A stretch of 64,000 bases of DNA, from positions 1 to 64,000 of the forward strand of contig NZ_JAANOG010000010.1 in the NCBI RefSeq assembly GCF_019923745.1, written 5' to 3'. Below are positions 52,763 to 60,543 of the stretch, one piece after another. Every line of letters begins with the position of its first letter. Positions within the stretch are counted from its first letter, which is position 1. The position numbers and the translations under genes are program-made. This DNA is from Aquirufa aurantiipilula (GTDB taxonomy: Bacteria > Bacteroidota > Bacteroidia > Cytophagales > Spirosomataceae). The notes under the pieces were generated by a model, which was not told the origin of the DNA, searched no databases, and saw nothing but the letters and a program-made list of their open reading frames with translations.

Positions 52763-53689
52763 ATGGAAGATTATAACAAAATTATCGAATCCCTTGGTGT
52801 TAAATTCATTAAGGCGAGAAACATTAGAATATTACAACCAATCCGCATCAAAAATTATTATGATGTCGAAAACTCCCTCTTGATTTTGTACAAAGGGGAG
52901 GTATCATTTGGTGAAGAAGACACTCCTGTTGAAGAGGGTGATATGCTCTTTATACCTGGCGGAAAAATGGTCAGTGTGACCTATGGTAATTCCGAAAAAC
53001 CGAAAGCGGTGAATAATGAAGAATTCATGACTCACCGTGAATTGTATTTTGACCAAAACATGGATCCAAATACCATCGGTAAAGCAGATAATTCTTTTGG
53101 TATGGTAGCTTTTGAAGCTAAGGTTTTTGACTCTGTCAACTTCTTTACTTCCTTAGACATTCCTCCATTTTTGATTAAAAAAGATGATGACCTAGCTCAA
53201 TCCATCAAGGAAATCTTGTTAGAAGATATGTCAGAGGAAATTGGCAAGGGACGTATCATCAAAATTAAGACAGAAGAAATTGTTATTGAAGTAATTCGCT
53301 ACATCATCCGAAACCGTTTGTTTGTAGAGCAATTAGCTACCAATAGTACATATTTCAAAGACCCTCGCTTAATCGATATCTTCGCCTACATCAAAGACAA
53401 TTTGGGTGGTGATCTTTCTAACAAAGTACTAGCGAACGTGGCTAACGTATCGGAAGATTATGTTGGACAGTACTTCAAAATGCTAACAGGTATTAATCCA
53501 CAGGATTATATTGAATACCAACGCATGGAAGCTGCAGTAGGTTTATTGAGAACTACAAAAAAATCAATTCGTGCCATTGGTTCTGAAGTGGGTTACAAAG
53601 ACACCGCATATTTCTGCCGTCGTTTCAAAATGATGTTCGGTATTCCAGCTGGAAAAATGAGAAGAAGAGAATCATTAATGAATATATAA
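52763..53689 (+). CDS. AraC-family transcriptional regulator with cupin-like N-terminus
   Basis: 308 residues. The N-terminal part (about 20-90) is cupin-like, with SLLILYKGEVSFGEEDTPVE and EGDMLFIPGGKMVSV. The C-terminal AraC/XylS DNA-binding domain (about 205-300) has two helix-turn-helix units, including LANVANVSEDYVGQYFKMLT, GINPQDYIEYQRM and SIRAIGSEVGYKDTAYFCRR. I cannot name ligand or targets. It has its own promoter and terminator, diverges from mreB and converges on the pseudouridine synthase gene. Confidence 0.9.
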   Translation: MEDYNKIIESLGVKFIKARNIRILQPIRIKNYYDVENSLLILYKGEVSFGEEDTPVEEGDMLFIPGGKMVSVTYGNSEKPKAVNNEEFMTHRELYFDQNMDPNTIGKADNSFGMVAFEAKVFDSVNFFTSLDIPPFLIKKDDDLAQSIKEILLEDMSEEIGKGRIIKIKTEEIVIEVIRYIIRNRLFVEQLATNSTYFKDPRLIDIFAYIKDNLGGDLSNKVLANVANVSEDYVGQYFKMLTGINPQDYIEYQRMEAAVGLLRTTKKSIRAIGSEVGYKDTAYFCRRFKMMFGIPAGKMRRRESLMNI

Positions 53690-53731
53690 TCAAAGGTTCG
53701 TGGCAACGAAAACCTTCTAGATGACTAAAAC

Positions 53732-53760
53732 AAAAGGCCCATGAAAATGGGCCTTTTGTT
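53732..53760. terminator. intrinsic terminator between araC-like gene and rluB-like gene
   Basis: AAAAGGCCCAT (53732-53742) pairs with ATGGGCCTTTT (53747-53757) around a GAAA tetraloop. T-runs on one side and A-runs on the other let it work for both convergent genes. Confidence 0.9.
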
Positions 53761-53765
53761 TGTTA

Positions 53766-55664
53766 CTACATTAAGTATTTCAACTTAACCAATTCTCTTT
53801 CAGATAAATATCTCCAATTACCTCTAGGTAAATCTTTCTTATTTAAACCTGCAAAAGTAGTTCTATCCAATTTGGTCACTTCATAGCCTACATGTTCAAA
53901 AATACGACGAACAATACGGTTTTTGCCCGAGTGTATTTTCACACCAACTACATAGCCATCTGGTGTAACCTTAGCGATATCATCAACCTTGATTTCACCG
54001 TCCTCTAACGTTAACCCTGCTTTAATCTTCTCCAAATCTTCATCAGTCAAAGGCTTGTCCAATTCAGCTTGATAGATTTTCTCAATTTCATTTGAAGGAT
54101 GAGTTAATTTATCTGCTAATTCTCCATCATTGGTCAACAAAATCAAACCAGTGGTATTTCTATCCAAACGACCTACTGGATAAATGCGAGCATCACCAGC
54201 ATTTTTCACCAATTCCATAACAGTTTTACGGTCATTGGGATCTTCTGTGGTCGTAATGAAATCCTTGGGTTTATTTAATAGTACGTATACAGGCTTTTCT
54301 CTGTTTAATTTACGGTTACCGTATTTTACAATATCCGTAGGTTGAACTTGATAGCCCATTTCTGTAATCACTTTGTTGTTTACTTTGATTTCTCCTGCTT
54401 CAATCAATTTATCCGCATCACGACGAGAACAAATACCTGCATTGGCGATGAAACGATTCAAACGAATGGAATCATTTTTACGTTCTTCCTGAATGAATTT
54501 CTTCTGAACGCGTGCTGGAGCTTTTTCTCTAAAACGGTCTAATTTATATTGAGGAGTAAATGCTGGTTTCTCTTCATAGCGATTTCTACTTTTAAAGGTA
54601 TCACGCTTAGAAAACTTCGCATTTCTACCTTCTGAATAATTGCTGCTTTCTGGGGCATCGTCTCTTCTGGTATTCGGACGAGTACGCTCACTGCTATAAG
54701 CTCTTGGCTTTACCTCATCATTTCCTTGATCGCCTGTTGGCTCTGAACGAAATTCGTCTTTAGGCACAAATGGCTTATCTTCAGAAAATTCACGATTCGC
54801 ATCATAAGGTCTTCTTTCTCTATCTCCATATGGGCGACGAGAATCTACTAAGTCTCTTCTTGGGCCTGAGAATGAACGACGTTCTCCATCATCACGATTT
54901 CCTTCGTATGGCTTTCGATCTGAATCATTTCTTGGTCCTGAGAATGAACGGCGCTCACCACCCTCACGATTTCCTTCGTATGGTTTGCGGTCTGAATCAC
55001 TTCTTGGTCCTGAATAAGGCCTTCTTTCTCCGTCTCCTGAGGGGCGACGAGAATCTCCTGAATCTCTTCTTGGTCCTGAGAATGAACGGCGCTCACCACC
55101 CTCACGATTTCCTTCGTATGGTTTGCGGTCTGAATCACTTCTTGGTCCTGAATAAGGTCTTCTTTCTCCGTCTCCTGAGGGGCGACGAGAATCTCCTGAA
55201 TCTCTTCTTGGTCCTGAGAATGAACGGCGCTCACCACCCTCACGATTTCCTTCATATGGTTTGCGATCTGAATCACTTCTTGGTCCTGAATAAGGTCTTC
55301 TCTCTCCGTCTCCTGATGGGCGACGAGAATCTCCTGAATCTCTTCTTGGGCCTGAGAATGAACGACGCTCTCCACCATCACGATTTCCTTCGTATGGTTT
55401 GCGGTCTGAATCACTTCTTGGTCCTGAATAAGGTCTTCTCTCTCCGTCTCCTAATGGGCGACGAGAATCTCCTGAATCTCTTCTTGGGCCTGAAAAACTT
55501 CTTGGGCTATCTGAACGTGGTCCTGAATAGGAACGTCCTTCTGAATTGGAACGAGGACCTGCGTAAGGTGCTCTTTCTCCGCCTCTACTTGAACGGCGGT
55601 CGTCCGAAGACTTGGGGTTTGAATCTGAACGACGACCGTCGTTCTTTTCAATTCTTTTTCTCAT
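53766..55664 (-). CDS. RluB/RsuA-family pseudouridine synthase with long Arg-rich repeat tail
   Basis: 632 residues. The last 240 or so form the enzyme: an S4 RNA-binding domain (RLNRFIANAGICSRRDADKL) and the RsuA/RluB-type core with PVGRLDRNTTGLILLTNDGE, whose Asp is catalytic, and GKNRIVRRIFEHVGYEV. It modifies uridines in rRNA. The first 385 or so residues are low-complexity, rich in Arg, Ser, Gly, Asp and Pro, with repeats such as RRSFSGPRRDSGDSRRPSGD and RRPYSGPRSDSDRKPYEGNR. The DNA repeats nearly exactly with a 138-bp period. The tail is probably disordered and RNA-binding. Which rRNA site it modifies is not readable. Confidence 0.88.
   Translation of the reverse strand: MRKRIEKNDGRRSDSNPKSSDDRRSSRGGERAPYAGPRSNSEGRSYSGPRSDSPRSFSGPRRDSGDSRRPLGDGERRPYSGPRSDSDRKPYEGNRDGGERRSFSGPRRDSGDSRRPSGDGERRPYSGPRSDSDRKPYEGNREGGERRSFSGPRRDSGDSRRPSGDGERRPYSGPRSDSDRKPYEGNREGGERRSFSGPRRDSGDSRRPSGDGERRPYSGPRSDSDRKPYEGNREGGERRSFSGPRNDSDRKPYEGNRDDGERRSFSGPRRDLVDSRRPYGDRERRPYDANREFSEDKPFVPKDEFRSEPTGDQGNDEVKPRAYSSERTRPNTRRDDAPESSNYSEGRNAKFSKRDTFKSRNRYEEKPAFTPQYKLDRFREKAPARVQKKFIQEERKNDSIRLNRFIANAGICSRRDADKLIEAGEIKVNNKVITEMGYQVQPTDIVKYGNRKLNREKPVYVLLNKPKDFITTTEDPNDRKTVMELVKNAGDARIYPVGRLDRNTTGLILLTNDGELADKLTHPSNEIEKIYQAELDKPLTDEDLEKIKAGLTLEDGEIKVDDIAKVTPDGYVVGVKIHSGKNRIVRRIFEHVGYEVTKLDRTTFAGLNKKDLPRGNWRYLSERELVKLKYLM
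54880..55510. repeat. 138-bp tandem repeats inside the pseudouridine synthase gene
   Basis: The anchor word CGACGAGAATCTC starts at 55045, 55183, 55321 and 55459, each exactly 138 bp (46 codons) apart, with only scattered base differences between copies. A shorter, diverged copy lies further left (anchor near 54835). The reading frame is kept throughout. The limits are approximate. Confidence 0.85.
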
Positions 55665-55743
55665 GATAATAAATTTGCAACATCACTGCTGTAAGAAGCA
55701 AGACGCTTTTGTCTTGTAATTATTTCGATTTTCGAAATTTATA

Positions 55744-55751
55744 CAAAGGTA
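55744..55751 (-). promoter_or_regulatory. candidate -7 element of the pseudouridine synthase gene
   Basis: TACCTTTG on the minus strand, 80 bp before the start codon, is an exact -7 match; the leader would be about 73 nt. No -33 TTTG is seen. Confidence 0.45.
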
Positions 55752-55801
55752 CATGAAATAAATGAGCTTAGGTTGTTACATTTGAATTTCTTTTATACTC
55801 C

Positions 55802-57826
55802 ATGAAATACGCCAAACCAAAGTCAACATTGCGCTTGATCGTACATTCCTTCTTGGGAATATGTTTTGCGCTATGTCTTGTTGCTTGCCAAGGAGATGAA
55901 TTTAAGCTTAAAAAATCACTAAATTCATTTGATAAAGGGGAATATGAGCTGGTCATCCAACAATTAAAACCTTTAGCTGAAAAAGGCTACCAATTAGATC
56001 AAACCAGCTATTTTATTGCAGAATCCTATCGATTGTCCAATCGGATTTCTTCTGCTTTACCTTATTATCAAACTGCATTAGCTAAAGGGAATACTGACAA
56101 TACAATTCGATTCAATTTAGCTTTTGCTGCCAAAGCCACAGGAAATTATGCTTTGGCCCAATCTGCCCTAACTGATTTCCTTCAGAACAAACCGAGTAAA
56201 TCCTTTAAACTTAAAGCAGAAATTGAATTAGAGAATCTACCTCAAGTAAGTGAATTACAGAAAAAAACTAGCCCTGTTGGTGTTCAGGCAGTCCAAGGCA
56301 ATACATCCATGGCTGAGTTTTCTGCTAGAAAACTGGGGGATGAGTTGATTATTACTAGTTCTAGAAAACAAAGTATTTATAAAAACAATGGACTTCCTTA
56401 TTTAGGATTGTATAAGGCATCCATAAAAAGTCCGGTGGAAATTGGTTCTCTGAATTTATTTAGTCCGATGATTGATAAGGAAAACGCCAATGAGGGAACT
56501 CCTGCCTTTTCCAAAGATGGTAATACCGTCGTTTTTGCTCGAGGTAATACGGGTAAAAACAAGGATTTATCTCCGGACGTCGACCTTTATATCAGTCGTA
56601 GAAATGGAAATGATTGGTCTGTACCTGAAAGATTGGCTATTTCTGATTCTATTGCTTGGGATGGAAGCCCTGCATTTTCATCCGATGGCAAAACCCTGTA
56701 TTTTAGTTCCAATAGACGAGGGGGAAAAGGCGGATTGGATATTTATCGCTCGCCAATGGATAACTCAGGCAGATTTGGAAGACCCATTAATTTAGGTTCG
56801 GCCATTAATACACCTGGCGATGAAATTTTCCCATTTGTCAGTGAAGATGGTAAATTATACTTTTCGTCGGATGGACATCCTAGCTTAGGTGGGCTTGATT
56901 TATTTGTTGCCTCGCGCAATGAGAATGACATCATCATTGAGCATTTGGGGGTTCCTATGAATTCTATTTCCGATGATTTTGGTATTAGTTTAGTAGATTC
57001 TGTCTCAGGCTATTTTAGTTCTAATCGAGCTGGAGGAAAAGGAGATGATGATATTTATTATTTCAAGTCTCCAACGGCTAATCCAGAAAGATGGTGGACC
57101 AATGAGGCACCTCCAGTGGTCGCAGCCACCGACAATAAGATTGTTCAATACTTCTTACAAACAGAAATAGTAGACCCGACGGGTAAACCAATAGATTCAG
57201 TTAAGGTTAGTATGCGAAGGAATGGACAAAGCATCGATCCTGGATATAGCAATAAGAAAGGTCGTTTAGAAATAATGGATTTAAGCGAAAATGACCAAAT
57301 CGATTTTGTGTGTGAAAAAGAAGAATATTTAACGAAGCGATCTACTTTCTCCATGGAAGGAAGAGAAATCCCAGCAAGATTATTGAAAAAGGAACTTACA
57401 GATACCACTTTTGTTTGGCAAATAGTCATGGACAAAGCCGAGGTTGGGAAAGAGATTACTCAATTGTATCAAATCAACCCTATTTATTACAATTTAGACC
57501 GTTCAGAAATCAGAAATGATGCTTCAGAGGAATTAGAGAAAATTGTTCAATTCTTACGAGATAATACCAATGTTTCTATCGAATTAGGTTCACATACTGA
57601 TTCACGTGGTAGTGTGCCATATAACCAGAAACTATCCCAAAGAAGAGCCGAGTCAGCTGTGCGCTACATCGTTCAGAGAGGTATAGATCAAAAAAGAATT
57701 AGGGCTAAGGGTTACGGAGAAAGTCAATTAGTCAATGAATGTGCTGACGGGGTTGAATGTAGCGAAGAAATGCATCAACAAAACAGAAGAACAGAATTTA
57801 AAATCACAGAAATTAAAGCGGAGTAA
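55802..57826 (+). CDS. PorE-like lipoprotein: TPR, PD40 propeller, CRD and OmpA domains
   Basis: 674 residues. A lipoprotein signal ends in LVAC (Cys29). TPR-like helices follow (about 35-150: KGEYELVIQQLKPLAEKGYQ, ALPYYQTALAKGNTD), then WD40/PD40 blades (about 220-430: GTPAFSKDGNTVVFA, GSPAFSSDGKTLYFSSNRRG, YFSSNRAGGKGDDDIYYF), a carboxypeptidase-regulatory-like domain (about 450-530), and OmpA C-terminal domain (about 555-670: ELGSHTDSRGSVPYNQKLS, NRRTEFKI). This order is that of PorE, which ties the type IX secretion machinery to peptidoglycan. Other Bacteroidota proteins share the layout, so the name is not certain. pyrC starts 1 bp later. Confidence 0.82.
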   Translation: MKYAKPKSTLRLIVHSFLGICFALCLVACQGDEFKLKKSLNSFDKGEYELVIQQLKPLAEKGYQLDQTSYFIAESYRLSNRISSALPYYQTALAKGNTDNTIRFNLAFAAKATGNYALAQSALTDFLQNKPSKSFKLKAEIELENLPQVSELQKKTSPVGVQAVQGNTSMAEFSARKLGDELIITSSRKQSIYKNNGLPYLGLYKASIKSPVEIGSLNLFSPMIDKENANEGTPAFSKDGNTVVFARGNTGKNKDLSPDVDLYISRRNGNDWSVPERLAISDSIAWDGSPAFSSDGKTLYFSSNRRGGKGGLDIYRSPMDNSGRFGRPINLGSAINTPGDEIFPFVSEDGKLYFSSDGHPSLGGLDLFVASRNENDIIIEHLGVPMNSISDDFGISLVDSVSGYFSSNRAGGKGDDDIYYFKSPTANPERWWTNEAPPVVAATDNKIVQYFLQTEIVDPTGKPIDSVKVSMRRNGQSIDPGYSNKKGRLEIMDLSENDQIDFVCEKEEYLTKRSTFSMEGREIPARLLKKELTDTTFVWQIVMDKAEVGKEITQLYQINPIYYNLDRSEIRNDASEELEKIVQFLRDNTNVSIELGSHTDSRGSVPYNQKLSQRRAESAVRYIVQRGIDQKRIRAKGYGESQLVNECADGVECSEEMHQQNRRTEFKITEIKAE

Positions 57827-57827
57827 T

Positions 57828-59168
57828 ATGTCGAATTACCTATTAAAAAATGCTAAAATAGTCAATGAAGGTCAGATTGTAGAAGGAGATATACGCATTT
57901 CAAAAGGCCGAATTGACAAAATTGCAAGTTCCATTAGTCCACAAGGAAATGAAGAAATCATCGACCTATCTGGCAAACATGTTTTTCCCGGAATGATCGA
58001 TGATCAAGTGCATTTTAGAGAGCCTGGTTTAACACATAAAGCACATATTGCGAGTGAGGCAAGGGCTGCTGTTGCTGGGGGAGTTACCAGTTTCATGGAG
58101 ATGCCCAATACTGTCCCCAATGCTTTATCTCAAGAGATTTTAGCTGATAAATATGCCATTGCACAACGTTCATCTTTAGCCAATTATTCCTTTTTCATGG
58201 GAGCGGGGAATGACAATTTGGAAGAGGTTTTGAAAACCAACAAACAAGATGTTTGTGGAATAAAAATATTTATGGGTTCTTCAACGGGCAACATGTTGGT
58301 CGATAATAGAACCACCTTGGAAAATATATTTTCTAAGAGTGAATTATTGATTGCTACACATTGTGAAGATGAGGCTACCGTTAAGGCAAGAACTCAATTA
58401 TTCCGTGAAAAATATCCTGAAGATGCTCCAGCCTTTATTCATCCTTTAATTAGAAATGAAGAGGCTTGTTACTTATCTTCATCCATGGCCATCGATTTAG
58501 CCAAAAAATGGAATACGCGATTACATATTCTCCATATCTCCACTGAAGAAGAATTAGCTTTGTTTGAAACAGATAAAGCTTCTAAAGAAAAACGCATTAC
58601 TTCTGAGGTATGTGTACATCATCTTTGGTTTGATGCATCGGACTATGAATTATTGGGTAATCAGATTAAATGTAATCCAGCTATCAAAGATTCTAGACAT
58701 AAAAACGCCCTTAGAAAAGCATTACAAACAGGTAGTTTGGACATCATCGCTACAGATCATGCCCCACACACTTGGGAAGAAAAGCAACAAGGTTATTGGA
58801 AATCCCCATCTGGTTTACCTTTGGTCCAACACCCTTTGCTGATGTTGTTTGACTTAGAAAAAGAAGGTGTACTTTCGCTGGCTCAAATTGCTGAAAAGAC
58901 CGCTCATACGGTAGCCGATATTTTCCAAATTCAAGATAGAGGATATATCAGAGAGGGCTATTGGGCAGATTTGGCTATTGTTGATTTCAACAAACCTCAA
59001 AAAGTCGAAAAATCTAACCTTCAATACCAATGCCAATGGTCACCAATGGAGGGACATACATTTGGAGCTAGCATAGCTCAAACATTTGTATCCGGACATT
59101 TAGCTTATTCAAACGGAAATTTTAATGAAAGTCTTTTAGGCAAACGTCTGCTTTTCGACCGTAATTAA
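57828..59168 (+). CDS. pyrC: dihydroorotase
   Basis: About 446 residues from the ATG at 57828 (MSNYLLKNAKIVNEGQIVEG), one base after the previous stop. The metal site is seen in DDQVHFREPG, the carbamylated Lys probably in CGIKIFMGSS, His in IATHCED and LHILHIS, and the catalytic Asp in IATDHAPHTWEEK. It closes carbamoyl-aspartate to dihydroorotate in pyrimidine synthesis. The size and motifs fit the long (class I-like) bacterial enzymes. Its stop overlaps that of the convergent barrel gene (TTAA, 59165-59168). Confidence 0.93.
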   Translation: MSNYLLKNAKIVNEGQIVEGDIRISKGRIDKIASSISPQGNEEIIDLSGKHVFPGMIDDQVHFREPGLTHKAHIASEARAAVAGGVTSFMEMPNTVPNALSQEILADKYAIAQRSSLANYSFFMGAGNDNLEEVLKTNKQDVCGIKIFMGSSTGNMLVDNRTTLENIFSKSELLIATHCEDEATVKARTQLFREKYPEDAPAFIHPLIRNEEACYLSSSMAIDLAKKWNTRLHILHISTEEELALFETDKASKEKRITSEVCVHHLWFDASDYELLGNQIKCNPAIKDSRHKNALRKALQTGSLDIIATDHAPHTWEEKQQGYWKSPSGLPLVQHPLLMLFDLEKEGVLSLAQIAEKTAHTVADIFQIQDRGYIREGYWADLAIVDFNKPQKVEKSNLQYQCQWSPMEGHTFGASIAQTFVSGHLAYSNGNFNESLLGKRLLFDRN

Positions 59169-59839
59169 AACATATCGTCGAAAAAGACCCTAAAATAAAA
59201 TCCCAAAGACTGGTTATAGGTTTTTACTGGAGCTGCAGTAATGTTGACAAAACCTGTTTGATAGGTAAAACCTGCGGCTACAAAACGCTTAGCTACAATA
59301 CCTATACCAAATTTTAACCCTGCATCAATTCGGCGAAAGTCGCTTGAAAAGCTTTCGCTGGAATTGGTAATAGTCATGTAACTATTCGGTTTATTGGGAT
59401 TGATAATGCGATTTTCGACTAAAGTATTATCCCAAAGACCTACTCCAAAATATGGTCCGCCCCAAATGGATATATTGCTCGAAAACTCAGACACTTTCCC
59501 TAAGGTTAATTCAAAATTTGGGTTCAGGTCTAAGTAGTTTAAGGTAATAGTTCTTTCTGTATAGGTAGAATCTGTGTATGTGGCTTTACCGTGATGTCCT
59601 CGTTGTGCCAAATTTATTTCAGGATTGAAGCTCCAATGTTTATTGATTGGAAATTGTAAGCCGAAACCCACTTCGATAGAAGGTTTAAACAAATAGGCTT
59701 CTCCATTGGAGCCATCTCCATTAAACCGCACAGATTTCATGGCCAAATGAAATATTTTTTTTGGTTTATCCACCTGTGCCGAAATTAGGTGAGTCAATGT
59801 CAAAAACAAGATTGATACAAGATAAATTTTTGAGCGCAT
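59165..59839 (-). CDS. outer-membrane beta-barrel protein
   Basis: About 224 residues from the ATG at 59839 (MRSKIYLVSILFLTLTHLIS then AQ), a signal peptide; ATGs at 59863 and 59899 would add N-terminal residues. Alternating hydrophobic strands (FKPSIEVGFGLQFPINKHWS, RIDAGLKFGIGIVAKRFVAA, NQSLGFYFRVFFDDMF with a terminal Phe) mark a small outer-membrane barrel of the PorT/OMP_b-brl type. The function is unknown; PorT itself cannot be claimed. The upstream region is shared with rnhB. Confidence 0.78.
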   Translation of the reverse strand: MRSKIYLVSILFLTLTHLISAQVDKPKKIFHLAMKSVRFNGDGSNGEAYLFKPSIEVGFGLQFPINKHWSFNPEINLAQRGHHGKATYTDSTYTERTITLNYLDLNPNFELTLGKVSEFSSNISIWGGPYFGVGLWDNTLVENRIINPNKPNSYMTITNSSESFSSDFRRIDAGLKFGIGIVAKRFVAAGFTYQTGFVNITAAPVKTYNQSLGFYFRVFFDDMF

Positions 59840-59919
59840 GAGATAGCTTAGAGAATTATTCATCAATTTTGTAGACATTAGAGCGATGAAAATGAACACA
59901 ATTTTAATTTAGAATACAA

Positions 59920-60507
59920 ATGTCGACACTTCTTCCCTATTTTTCAAATGTAGGTTATGAAGCAGGTCTTGATGAGGCCGGTCGTGGATGCTTAGCTGGT
60001 CCAGTTGTTGCTGCTGCTGTTATTTTACCCCTGGATTTTCACCATCCCTTTTTAACTGATTCCAAGCAGTTAAATGCCAAACAAAGACTTCAACTTAAAA
60101 AGGAAGTGGAACGTGATGCCATTGACTTTGCTGTGGCAGAAGTAGATGCACCTACCATTGACAAAATAAATATATATAAGGCTAGTGTTTTGGCCATGCA
60201 TCAAGCTGTCGATCAGTTAAAACATCGTCCAGACCATCTTTTGGTCGACGGAAATCGTTTTATTAGCTACCCATTAATACCTCATACCTGCATTGTAAAG
60301 GGTGATTCTAAGTACTTCTCAATTGCTGCCGCTTCCATTTTGGCAAAAACTTATCGAGATGAATTAATGGAAAAAATGGCCCTGGAATATCCTGAGTATG
60401 GTTGGGAGAGTAATGCCGGTTATCCAACCATTCACCATAGGAAAGCGATACTTGCCCACGGACCATGTTATTTACATAGAAAAACCTTTCGAGTGCAAAT
60501 CAAATAA
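59920..60507 (+). CDS. rnhB: ribonuclease HII
   Basis: 195 residues. The catalytic Asp-Glu is in GLDEAGRGCLAGPVVAAAV, and the later Asp residues in HLLVDGNRF and VKGDSKYFSIAAASILAKTY. It removes ribonucleotides from DNA and RNA in hybrids. Full length. It is transcribed divergently from the barrel gene, the two starts being 80 bp apart. Confidence 0.96.
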   Translation: MSTLLPYFSNVGYEAGLDEAGRGCLAGPVVAAAVILPLDFHHPFLTDSKQLNAKQRLQLKKEVERDAIDFAVAEVDAPTIDKINIYKASVLAMHQAVDQLKHRPDHLLVDGNRFISYPLIPHTCIVKGDSKYFSIAAASILAKTYRDELMEKMALEYPEYGWESNAGYPTIHHRKAILAHGPCYLHRKTFRVQIK

Positions 60508-60543
60508 ATTATAGTATTTTAGAAGTTCTTATCCGCTAACAAT

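Noticed and set aside
52683-52883. 66-residue open frame overlapping the start of the araC-like gene
   Set aside because: It begins inside the promoter and is out of frame with the clear regulator gene.
54880-55510. Regularly spaced repeats that could suggest a CRISPR array
   Set aside because: The unit is 138 bp with no separate unique spacers, lies inside a coding frame, and no cas genes are near.
54770-55666. 298-residue open frame on the plus strand across the pseudouridine synthase tail, and a 188-residue one on the minus strand
   Set aside because: Both are side effects of the 138-bp repeat, which keeps stop codons out of other frames. The translations are low-complexity with no signal or domain, and the main frame ends in a clear enzyme.
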